From NCBI GenBank assembly GCA_964536465.1, contig CAZHXQ010000087.1, positions 1 through 7,269 on the forward strand: DNA of 7,269 nt, given 5' to 3'. Shown in pieces: positions 1-5,223 of this stretch. Within the stretch, counting starts at the first letter, position 1, and each line of letters begins with the position of its first letter. The stretch comes from Mesolinea sp964536465. GTDB lineage: Bacteria; Chloroflexota; Anaerolineae; Anaerolineales; Anaerolineaceae. A program made the translations under genes and the position numbers. The notes under the pieces were generated by a model that had not been told where the DNA came from, did no database searches, and saw nothing but the letters and a program-made list of their open reading frames with translations.

Positions 1-1
1 G

Positions 2-184
2 ATAGGTTTACGATTGCTGTCGAAACTTCTCTGTATTGATGAGAAGGACAGCAAAAGAGGGGTTGGGTTTTTCCCATATACTTGGGAGTGCTGCAGGGGC
101 ATGGGCGGCCTCGCGGTGGACGCTATCTCCCCAGCAGGAAGAATGGATGCCAAAACACTTGTGGATAAATTGACTGTGCATTGA
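2..184 (+). CDS. possible 3' end of an unrecognised gene entering from the left
   Basis: This frame is open from the first bases of the window to a TGA at 182-184, about 60 codons, with no start inside that is clearly preferred. The peptide ends in ...GMGGLAVDAISPAGRMDAKTL followed by VDKLTVH. I do not recognise a family. The call is weak because the other two plus frames are also largely open between about 40 and 165, and a 57-codon minus-strand frame (8-181, with an AGAAGG just upstream of its ATG) covers the same bases, as expected when GC-rich DNA simply lacks stops. The segment also contains strong hairpins, so it could be a non-coding or structured element instead. Only flanking sequence to the left can decide. 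Confidence 0.2.
   Translation: MGLRLLSKLLCIDEKDSKRGVGFFPYTWECCRGMGGLAVDAISPAGRMDAKTLVDKLTVH
14..137. other. cluster of hairpins, possible structured RNA or element end
   Basis: Three stems lie in a row. The first pairs TTGCTGTC (14-21) with GACAGCAA (47-54) and, inside it, CTTCTC (26-31) with GAGAAG (41-46): 14 base pairs interrupted only by a 4-nt bulge GAAA at 22-25. The second pairs TCCCA (72-76) with TGGGA (83-87). The third pairs CTGCAGGGG (91-99) with CCCCAGCAG (129-137) with one A-A mismatch, and encloses a smaller stem GCGGCC/GGT...CGC capped by TCGC. Neither strand has a T-run after the first stem, so it is not a classical intrinsic terminator. I match it to no known riboswitch, tmRNA, RNase P or SRP RNA. 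The stems are directly visible; an RNA function is inference, and the overlapping open frame is an alternative. Confidence 0.3.
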
Positions 185-325
185 TACCCTTCTAATCGGA
201 TAATTAGAGTATATAAATTCTCTTCACCTGTGCCGTTTGAATACCTTTGACTTAATGACGATAAATTTACGCTTCCAAACCTGTTTGAGGATGAAATTGA
301 CGACTAAAAGCTGGAATTTTCAACT

Positions 326-373
326 TTTGTATATGTTTGCAAAATTTCTGCGAATGTTTGCAAATGGTTGCAG
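326..373 (+). repeat. phased 10-11 bp tandem repeats, candidate response-regulator binding site
   Basis: Four adjacent units read ATGTTTGCAA (333-342), AATTTCTGCGA (343-353), ATGTTTGCAA (354-363) and ATGGTTGCAG (364-373). The central TGC falls at 338, 349, 359 and 369, i.e. at steps of 11, 10 and 10 bases; a weaker TTTGT at 326-330 extends the ladder one more step to the left. Units 1 and 3 each contain the palindrome TTTGCAAA, 21 bases apart, two helical turns. Direct repeats on one DNA face are the typical binding pattern of OmpR/PhoB winged-helix regulators, and such a regulator is encoded at 1022-1816. Assigning this site to that protein is inference. Tandem operators for an unrelated dimeric repressor that binds TTTGCAAA are the alternative. 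Confidence 0.45.
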
Positions 374-381
374 ACGACTTT

Positions 382-431
382 GTTCCTGGTAGAAGCGGTC
401 TGGTGTCGCAGGAACTTCTGAGACTCTCCTG
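382..431 (+). other. alternative stem-forming repeats in the leader
   Basis: GTTCCTG (382-388) is perfectly complementary to CAGGAAC (409-415), a 7-bp stem with a 20-nt loop. The same CAGGA (409-413) can instead pair with TCCTG (427-431). The two pairings are mutually exclusive. No T-run follows either stem, so a terminator is not supported. Any switching role is speculation; the stems are short enough to arise by chance. Confidence 0.2.
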
Positions 432-598
432 AACTTGTCGCGCCTACGAAACCATCATGTTGATGCCAACCGACGTCTTCTGAGGCGAAAATGTAATTGA
501 TATACACGAATATATTTGTATGGAAAAATTATCACAAATCTTTTCTAATTTCTTTCCCTCAATTGTTAGATAAGGTTTAACCAGGATAGGAGAATACT

Positions 599-979
599 AT
601 GGAAACTAAAAAATCCATCTTGATCATTGAAGAAGATCTGTCTCTAAAACAAACGCTCGTTCAGGTGTTTAGATCTGTAGACTATCGCGTCGTTAGCACG
701 GGCATAAGTATCAAGGCTTTGAAACTGTTGGATGAGGGTTCTTATGATCTGGTAGTGTTGGATTTAAACAAAACCCATGATTACGGTTTGTCTCTATTCT
801 TTAAAATCAAAAGAGACCACCCTCTGCTGCCAGTCATCTTACTTTCATCCAGCCTCGACTGTGGCCCCATCCCCTGCATTGAAGAGGAACAGGCCTGGAT
901 GAGGATTACCAAGCCTTTCGAACCCTACTTCATTTTGAAGACGACCGAAGAGATGGTCAGCACGCCCATGGCGGCTTAG
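599..979 (+). CDS. stand-alone receiver-domain (CheY-like) protein, divergent
   Basis: Encodes 126 residues, the size of a single response-regulator receiver domain, with no output domain. The first strand ILIIEED gives an acidic pair E11/E12 in place of the usual D-D/E-D pair. The phospho-acceptor is D55 in VVLDLNK, the conserved Ser/Thr is S83 in VILLSSS, and the conserved lysine is K105 in ITKPF. The S83-K105 distance (22 residues) matches CheY. The helix-4/strand-5 section between them (SSLDCGPIPCIEEEQAW) is unlike typical receivers and lacks the usual Gly-Ala before the lysine strand, so partner binding on the alpha4-beta5 face may differ. ATG is preceded by AGGAG at 588-592, 6-nt spacing, a good start. 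The gene converges on the kinase-regulator operon with a 42-bp gap that has no obvious terminator hairpin. It probably relays or titrates phosphate in the cytoplasm; partner unknown. Confidence 0.85.
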   Translation: METKKSILIIEEDLSLKQTLVQVFRSVDYRVVSTGISIKALKLLDEGSYDLVVLDLNKTHDYGLSLFFKIKRDHPLLPVILLSSSLDCGPIPCIEEEQAWMRITKPFEPYFILKTTEEMVSTPMAA

Positions 980-1021
980 TTCCAGGCCCGCTCGAGACAG
1001 GTCATTAACGTCTTCATCTGA

Positions 1022-1816
1022 CTACGATACCAGTCGATAACCGAAATTGCGCACGGTGATCAAAAGATGCGGGTCAGACGAGTCTTGTTCCAACACTTTA
1101 CGAATTTGATAAATATGCCAGCGGCAGATATTGCGGGCTTCATATCTTTCACAGTCGAAACCCTGTGACTCCTTAACCAAATTCTCAAACGATACAGCCT
1201 CAGGTGATTTGCGCATCAATGTCACCAGGTAATCAAAAGAAGATGACGGAAAATGAATTTCAGCTCCATCGTGGATCAGGTGGCGTGTGTGCAGGTCAAC
1301 CACCAACGTTCCACATTTGACGAATCGGTCTCCCTCATTGCTTGTAGCTGCCTGTCCGGCTGTTTCATTCTGGAGGTTGGCTCCTTCTGGTAAGCGCAGC
1401 TCAGACAATAAGCCCTGCATCTGCGAAATAATCTCGCGCTGCCTCTGTGGGCGCTGCGATTCCTTCAGAATCTTTTCGACCCGCATGAGGATGTCATTGG
1501 GGTCGATAGGTTTCAACAAAAAGTCACGCGCCCCTTCCCGCACCGCCTGCACAGCCGCATCCACGGTGGCGTGCGCGGTCAGGATAACCACCGGCAGCCC
1601 CGGGTCAATCTGGCGAATCTGAGGCAGCAGTTCAATTCCGGTCACGTCAGGCAGTTTGATATCCAGAAAGAGCAGCGAATAGGCGCCCTGCTCTAATTTC
1701 TGCATCCCTTCTTCGCCGGTCACAGCCAGATCTGGCACGTAACCACTTCTTTCCAGGATGGCCCCCAGGGTCTTACCCAAAGTCGGCTCGTCGTCAATGA
1801 TCAATATTTTATGCAT
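1022..1816 (-). CDS. response regulator: NtrC-like receiver with OmpR-like winged-helix output
   Basis: A 264-residue cytoplasmic DNA-binding regulator. Residues 1-115 are a receiver domain: acidic pair D8/D9 in ILIIDDE, phospho-acceptor D52 in LFLDIKLP, T80 in VVILTAHA, K102 in FLLKPID. The AHATVDAAVQAVREGARDFLLKPID-type strand/helix 4-5 region resembles NtrC-family receivers rather than OmpR ones. A ~50-residue polar linker follows. Residues ~168-263 are a Trans_reg_C winged helix, with helix ARNICRWHIYQIRKVLE and the terminal beta-hairpin ITVRNFGYRL. There is no sigma54 AAA+ domain. Start choice: ATG 1816 is preceded by AGGGTGA (1821-1827) and begins directly at the first receiver strand; ATG 1834, which overlaps the kinase stop as ATGA, has its SD abutting the start and is less likely. 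The start lies 14 nt after the kinase stop, so the two genes are co-transcribed and probably coupled. It is the presumed phosphotransfer target of that kinase. Confidence 0.92.
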   Translation of the reverse strand: MHKILIIDDEPTLGKTLGAILERSGYVPDLAVTGEEGMQKLEQGAYSLLFLDIKLPDVTGIELLPQIRQIDPGLPVVILTAHATVDAAVQAVREGARDFLLKPIDPNDILMRVEKILKESQRPQRQREIISQMQGLLSELRLPEGANLQNETAGQAATSNEGDRFVKCGTLVVDLHTRHLIHDGAEIHFPSSSFDYLVTLMRKSPEAVSFENLVKESQGFDCERYEARNICRWHIYQIRKVLEQDSSDPHLLITVRNFGYRLVS

Positions 1817-1830
1817 GCCTTCACCCTGCC

Positions 1831-4218
1831 TCATTCCTTCTTTTCTATCGAAGGCAACCACACTGAAAATTCAGCTCCATCACCATAATTATGAGCATTG
1901 AGGCGGCCTTTATGTCGTTGGATAATTTCGTAACTGATAGCCAGACCCAGCCCACCACCTTTGGGCTTGGTGGTCTGGAAGGGCTCTAACAACTTGTCTA
2001 AATATTCGGTGGGAATACCAGGCCCGTGATCCCGCACAATTACACCAACCTCATGACTGGTCAGCGGTCCTGGTCTGAAGCTGATTTCAAGCCGACCACC
2101 TTTCGGCTGCATGGCTTCAATTGCGTTGATGCAGATGTTGATGAAGACCTGTTTTATCTGATCTTTCTCACCTCTGACTTCCCATACACCTGTTTTGGGT
2201 CGCTCTAAAACCCATTCGACATTTCCCTTTTCCAGCTCACCGCTTACCAATGCCTGCACCTGCTCCACCACAGAAACAAGATCGAAAGTGGCTTCAGTTA
2301 ATATCGTAGATGGTCTGTAGATCTCTCTCAATTGAGCCACCAGCTTCGATATGCGTTGGGTTTCTGTTGCGGCAATCTGCAGGTATTCCAGGGCGGGATT
2401 ATCTGGCACGGTGTCAGCTTCAATCAGGTAAAGGCTGTTCTTGATGGTTTGAAGGGGATTGTTGATCTCGTGCGTGATGGATGCCAGCATCCTGCCCAGG
2501 GCTGCCAGCTTTTCGGCGTGTACCAGCTGTTCATGGATGATCTTGTCTTTGGCGATCAAGTTCTCCAATTCCCTGTTGAGTTTTTTAAGTTCCTGTTCCT
2601 TGCGCTTGAACTCGGTCAGGTCTTTGATGCTGACAAAAATTTCAACACTATCATTGGCATGATCTTTAATCATGCTGAAGTGAGATGCGGCTGCGCTGGC
2701 ATGGTTTTCTTGTTTCTTAAAGATTACAGCACTGAAGGCAACCGGTATCGAGCGGCCATCACACGTCTTGAGTTCCAGCTCAAAGTCTCTTACCTTGTGC
2801 TGCTCCTCCACCGCCTTGATTGCCCTCAGGGCTTGCTCACCGTCTGAAAATAGGTCCGCGAAATTTGAACCAACCAGTTCTTCACGTGACTTTCCGGTTA
2901 TTGCTGTAGCCTCCTCATTGACATCACCCAACTTCCCAGACTTGGTAACCGTCATCAGGGCGTCCATATTGGCTTCAATGATCGAACGGTTGTAGCGGTT
3001 GAGCTGGTCGAGGTGCAGTTGGGCTTGCTTCGTTTTGGTAATGTCCAGGCCAAGCTCGAGAACCAGGGTCGTCTCATCTTGCTGGAAAGGGAAGTCATAG
3101 ACTTCGTAAAATCTGCCGTCAGGTCCTTCCCATTCCCATTTGTGCGCCCGATTATCCGTCAGCGGTTTGAACGATTCACACTTTTCACAAGGTTCCTCTC
3201 GTCCAAACAGAACCTGATAGCACTTCAAATTATCGGGGTCGCCAAACTGGTCCTTAAAATACTGATTCGACATCACAATATCCCGCTCTGGCGTCAGCAA
3301 GACCAGGTAAGATGGGAGAAGATTAATCAGGGTTAAAAATTGCTTCCTTTCTCTCTCCAGGGAGGCTTGCTTAATCGCGTACACCTGCTTTATGTTCTCC
3401 TGTACCTTTCGGTTGGCTTCCTCTGATTGAACTGTTCGCGCGGTGACCATTTCCTCCAGGCGGGTATTCATCGATTTCAAAGCTTTTTGGGCTTCAACCT
3501 GATCCGTAATCTCCACGGAATAGACCCGCAGATGCTGAATATCAGGCAAATACAGCAGAGACTGCCTGTACCAGCGCTCTCCAATCTGAATGTCGCGCTG
3601 CTTGGTCTGATTCTCGTCAAAGCCCAGGTCAGCTAAATTTTCAGGTAAATCTTTCAACAGCAGGTTCGTCATAGCGCCGCTGGCTGAAAGTACGCTGAAC
3701 TGTCTGGCTGTCTTGTTCTGATAAATTATTTGCTGAAGGGCATCAATTTCTATCACCTGCCGGGGATTGTTCTCAGGGATGGAAGCCAACCAGGCTGAAT
3801 GAGCTGCATCGCGCTTTTCTTTAGTGATATCAGAAAAGATCACACCAAATTTGTGATCAGCGAATTTATAGGCGAAAACTTTGTACTCCGAGCCCAAAAT
3901 CGAGGGGGCCTCAAATTCCGTGGGCACACCAGTGCGCACGACCTCGGCATAACGCTGCAAAAAAATGGGATTGTCGGCCGGCAGGCATTCATCATGCCTC
4001 CTGCCGACCACATCTTTCTTCGAGAGACCAATCAATTGCTCAAAAGCCGGGTTGACATCCAGAAACCTGTAATCAAACGCATTGCCGCTTCCGTCATACA
4101 GCAGCTCGTGCATCGCGAATCCTTCTGGTCTGCTGTCAAACAGGATCCGGAAGTTTTCCCCACATTCTGACTCTGTTAATAAGGAAGTGTGTTTAGTAGA
4201 GTCGCCTTTATTGTTCAC
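1831..4218 (-). CDS. soluble multi-PAS sensor histidine kinase
   Basis: A 795-residue kinase with no signal peptide or membrane segment, so probably a cytoplasmic sensor. From GTG 4218, order is: PAS (~22-137, ending VIFSDITKEKRD), a divergent PAS-like region (~138-240, ending YSVEITDQ), coiled coil (~242-292), PAS with Cys-X10-Cys-X2-Cys (C333, C344, C347; ending LGLDITKTKQ), PAS (~408-538, ending VSIKDLTEFKRKE), coiled coil, HisKA with phospho-acceptor H583 in SITHEINNPLQ, and HATPase_c with N-box N698 (INICINAIEAM), G1 DHGPGIP (from D730), F747 (EPFQTTK) and G2 GGGLGL (754-759). The H-box resembles NtrB-like kinases. Start choice: an upstream TTG at 4242 is in frame but has no SD; GTG 4218 has AAAGGCAGG at 4223-4231. 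It forms an operon with the regulator downstream. The ligand is unknown; the cysteine-bearing PAS could sense metal or redox state (inference). Confidence 0.93.
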   Translation of the reverse strand: MNNKGDSTKHTSLLTESECGENFRILFDSRPEGFAMHELLYDGSGNAFDYRFLDVNPAFEQLIGLSKKDVVGRRHDECLPADNPIFLQRYAEVVRTGVPTEFEAPSILGSEYKVFAYKFADHKFGVIFSDITKEKRDAAHSAWLASIPENNPRQVIEIDALQQIIYQNKTARQFSVLSASGAMTNLLLKDLPENLADLGFDENQTKQRDIQIGERWYRQSLLYLPDIQHLRVYSVEITDQVEAQKALKSMNTRLEEMVTARTVQSEEANRKVQENIKQVYAIKQASLERERKQFLTLINLLPSYLVLLTPERDIVMSNQYFKDQFGDPDNLKCYQVLFGREEPCEKCESFKPLTDNRAHKWEWEGPDGRFYEVYDFPFQQDETTLVLELGLDITKTKQAQLHLDQLNRYNRSIIEANMDALMTVTKSGKLGDVNEEATAITGKSREELVGSNFADLFSDGEQALRAIKAVEEQHKVRDFELELKTCDGRSIPVAFSAVIFKKQENHASAAASHFSMIKDHANDSVEIFVSIKDLTEFKRKEQELKKLNRELENLIAKDKIIHEQLVHAEKLAALGRMLASITHEINNPLQTIKNSLYLIEADTVPDNPALEYLQIAATETQRISKLVAQLREIYRPSTILTEATFDLVSVVEQVQALVSGELEKGNVEWVLERPKTGVWEVRGEKDQIKQVFINICINAIEAMQPKGGRLEISFRPGPLTSHEVGVIVRDHGPGIPTEYLDKLLEPFQTTKPKGGGLGLAISYEIIQRHKGRLNAHNYGDGAEFSVWLPSIEKKE

Positions 4219-4270
4219 CGGACCTGCCTTTGTTTGTCTCAACCAATTTTGTCTGTGACAACAACTTTAC

Positions 4271-4300
4271 TTAAAGATCAGCAACGGTTTCATGCGCCAT
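4271..4300 (-). CDS. possible 9-codon leader ORF upstream of the kinase
   Basis: ATG at 4298-4300 reads MAHETVADL and stops at TAA (4271-4273), 52 nt before the kinase GTG. It is preceded by AGAGGAG (4304-4310), the best SD sequence in this leader, and lies in the transcript expected from the 4433-4461 promoter. A second short frame, MKPLLIFK, overlaps it from the internal ATG at 4291-4293. No run of a single regulatory amino acid is present, so a classical attenuation peptide is not indicated. It could be a translated leader, a decoy ribosome site affecting kinase translation, or chance. Confidence 0.3.
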   Translation of the reverse strand: MAHETVADL

Positions 4301-4327
4301 TAACTCCTCTGAGTAGAAATTAAAAGT

Positions 4328-4360
4328 GTGGCAGGAAGGTCACAAATGCCACCCATCCTG
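4328..4360 (-). other. mutually exclusive hairpins in the kinase leader
   Basis: GTGGCA (4328-4333) can pair with TGCCAC (4347-4352), a 6-bp stem. Alternatively CAGGA plus GGT (4332-4336, 4338-4340) can pair with ACC plus TCCTG (4351-4353, 4356-4360). The two folds share bases and cannot coexist. They lie between the predicted start of transcription (~4426) and the leader ORF at 4300. No U-run follows. Conditional folding is inference. Confidence 0.25.
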
Positions 4361-4407
4361 TCGCATTTATGCAATATCCGTAAGGTGCAATCTTGACTTT
4401 CATTTTG

Positions 4408-4452
4408 ATGCCAGGTGTCAGCAAGTGGTGAAAATATAGTCTATCCTGGCAT
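4408..4452. promoter_or_regulatory. 8-bp inverted repeat straddling the kinase promoter, operator candidate
   Basis: ATGCCAGG (4408-4415) and CCTGGCAT (4445-4452) are exact complements with centres 37 bases apart, about 3.5 helical turns. One arm sits between the -35 and -10 boxes of the minus-strand promoter, the other just past the expected transcription start, so a protein bound to both would block or loop the promoter. The repeat is direct observation; operator function is inference. Confidence 0.35.
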
Positions 4453-4461
4453 AGTTATCAA
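4433..4461 (-). promoter_or_regulatory. sigma70-type promoter of the kinase-regulator operon
   Basis: Read on the minus strand: -35 TTGATA (4456-4461), 17-bp spacer, -10 TATATT (4433-4438); each box matches the consensus at five of six positions. The expected start is near 4426, leaving a leader of about 208 nt before GTG 4218. No other pair this good was seen upstream of the kinase. Confidence 0.65.
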
Positions 4462-4543
4462 GTCAGAAAAGGCGGCATTGTTTTCTTAAATTGGCTAATT
4501 TTTAATCAATAGAACAAGGATAATTTTATCACACCAGCAGTCA

Positions 4544-4564
4544 GCCCGAGGAGTCTCTTCGGGC
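4544..4564 (-). terminator. hairpin after the OsmC-family gene, weak terminator candidate
   Basis: GCCCGA (4544-4549) pairs with TCGGGC (4559-4564), with two further pairs possible inside. It lies 42 nt beyond the OsmC-family stop in the direction of transcription and before the kinase promoter, where a terminator is expected. The stem is not followed by a T-run on either strand, so intrinsic termination is only a possibility. A smaller stem AGCCA/TGGCT (4582-4598) lies between it and the gene. Confidence 0.3.
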
Positions 4565-4601
4565 CTAACCACCCGCGGCAAAGCCAGGCGGAATGGCTGG
4601 A

Positions 4602-4632
4602 AAGATCAATTTGAGGGCTTGAAATTGATCTT
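4602..4632 (-). other. 11-bp perfect hairpin containing the OsmC-family stop codon
   Basis: AAGATCAATTT (4602-4612) and AAATTGATCTT (4622-4632) are exact complements around a 9-nt loop. In the minus-strand mRNA the 5' arm encodes the last lysine-isoleucine-asparagine codons and the TGA stop (4606-4608) lies in the 3' arm. Only a short TTT follows, so it is more likely an mRNA 3'-end stabiliser or a poor terminator than a canonical terminator. The structure is clear; the role is inferred. Confidence 0.5.
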
Positions 4633-4998
4633 ATGGCTGATTTCAGCCACTTGGCCGATCGTGGCGTGAATGGAACAATATTTGGAAGCCAAATCAGCAA
4701 AGCGTGAGAACTGACCTTCGTCTACCTCATCAAAGACAGTGATTTCCATCTCGACCCATTCCAGCGTTGTAGGCACGTCTCTGCGTTTATCGCCGCTGAC
4801 AATTATTTCCATCGCGGGGGTGGCCATTTTTCTCTTGGCATAGATTTCTGCCAGTGTGTAATAAAAACAAGAACTTAACGAGCCAAGAAAAAGATCGTAA
4901 GGGAAAAACTCGCCTTCTTTTGATCCAAATTTCAAAATCGCTCGGTCAGTTTCAAGTGTAAAATTGTGTGGCGTGTATGTGGTTTTAACTTTTAGCAT
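4606..4998 (-). CDS. OsmC/Ohr-family protein, probable thiol peroxidase-type
   Basis: A 130-residue protein, slightly short for the OsmC/Ohr family (usually about 135-145). It has the family layout: an N-terminal beta section, the long helix PYDLFLGSLSSCFYYTLAEI with the first conserved cysteine C44, and the second cysteine C108 in SKYCSIHATIG. In characterised members these two cysteines form the peroxidatic pair that reduces organic hydroperoxides, re-reduced by lipoylated proteins or thiols in the cytoplasm. That is family knowledge; some two-cysteine members have unclear substrates. ATG 4998 follows GGAG with 4-nt spacing, a good start. It has its own promoter (5035-5064) and is a single-gene unit, separated from the kinase operon by about 390 bp. 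The 3' end and stop codon lie within a perfect hairpin. The specific subfamily (Ohr, OsmC or YhfA-like) is not resolved. Confidence 0.88.
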   Translation of the reverse strand: MLKVKTTYTPHNFTLETDRAILKFGSKEGEFFPYDLFLGSLSSCFYYTLAEIYAKRKMATPAMEIIVSGDKRRDVPTTLEWVEMEITVFDEVDEGQFSRFADLASKYCSIHATIGQVAEISHKINFKPSN

Positions 4999-5034
4999 CT
5001 CACTCCATTTTTAAAATACATCTAAATTTTGCTA

Positions 5035-5064
5035 ATTATAGAATACGGCCGGATCACAATTCAA
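5035..5064 (-). promoter_or_regulatory. sigma70-type promoter of the OsmC-family gene
   Basis: Read on the minus strand: -35 TTGAAT (5059-5064), 18-bp spacer, perfect -10 TATAAT (5035-5040). The expected start is near 5028, giving a 5' leader of about 30 nt to ATG 4998, a normal length. Confidence 0.65.
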
Positions 5065-5130
5065 CTGTTTGTAGGGGGCTTTTCGAGCGCGGTCTGGGCT
5101 CAAGTTTCGTTGAAACAGGCTGGTCCAGGT

Positions 5131-5156
5131 CGGGCAGCCGTCTGACAGCTGGCCCG
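5131..5156 (-). terminator. GC-rich hairpin downstream of the methyltransferase, weak terminator candidate
   Basis: CGGGCAGC (5131-5138) pairs with GCTG-CCCG (5148-5156) with one bulged G. It lies 68 nt past the methyltransferase stop in the transcription direction and before the OsmC promoter. A second small stem GTTTC/GAAAC with a 3-nt loop sits at 5104-5116. Neither has a T-run, so intrinsic termination is uncertain. The remaining bases of the 5065-5223 spacer hold nothing else I can support. Confidence 0.25.
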
Positions 5157-5223
5157 TAGATAGCAGGAAGCGAGAATTGTTATTGAAACCTGGCAGAAAC
5201 CCAACTTCGCTGGTTCAAAACAC

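Larger units (their letters stand above)
185..598. other. gene-free region before the receiver gene
   Basis: AT-rich stretch of about 410 bases with no credible coding frame. A 67-codon minus-strand frame at 304-507 has no SD sequence and crosses the repeat ladder. It contains a small dyad TCTAAT-N6-ATTAGA (191-208), the tandem 10-11 bp repeats at 326-373, and a long-loop inverted repeat at 382-415. An 8-bp direct repeat CTTCTGAG occurs at 415-422 and 477-484. TTGATA at 497-502 resembles a -35 box, but no good -10 box follows at normal spacing, so I do not call a sigma70 promoter. The long leader suggests the downstream gene is regulated at a distance or by an activator. Confidence 0.5.

Noticed and set aside
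8..181. Minus-strand 57-codon frame MHSQFIHKCFG... with an AGAAGG before it
   Set aside because: Overlaps GC-rich DNA that is open in several frames on both strands; peptide shows no recognisable pattern. Kept only as an alternative reading.
333..373. CRISPR array
   Set aside because: Units are 10-11 bp and adjacent, with no spacers and no cas genes.
304..507. Minus-strand 67-codon frame in the leader of the receiver gene
   Set aside because: No SD sequence before its ATG, composition not protein-like, and it crosses the phased repeats.
497..516. Possible promoter TTGATA ... TATATT before the receiver gene
   Set aside because: Spacer is only 8 bases, and no -10 box exists at 16-19 bases.
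980..1021. Possible bidirectional terminator between the convergent genes
   Set aside because: No stem of useful length and no T-run on either strand; only the palindrome CTCGAG.
1832..1834. ATGA overlap as the regulator start (ATG 1834)
   Set aside because: Its SD abuts the ATG with no spacing, and the receiver fold begins at ATG 1816, which has a well-placed AGGGTGA.
2332..2847. Plus-strand 171-codon frame opposite the kinase
   Set aside because: Entirely antisense to the conserved histidine-kinase core; no SD or domain signature. It is a shadow of the real gene.
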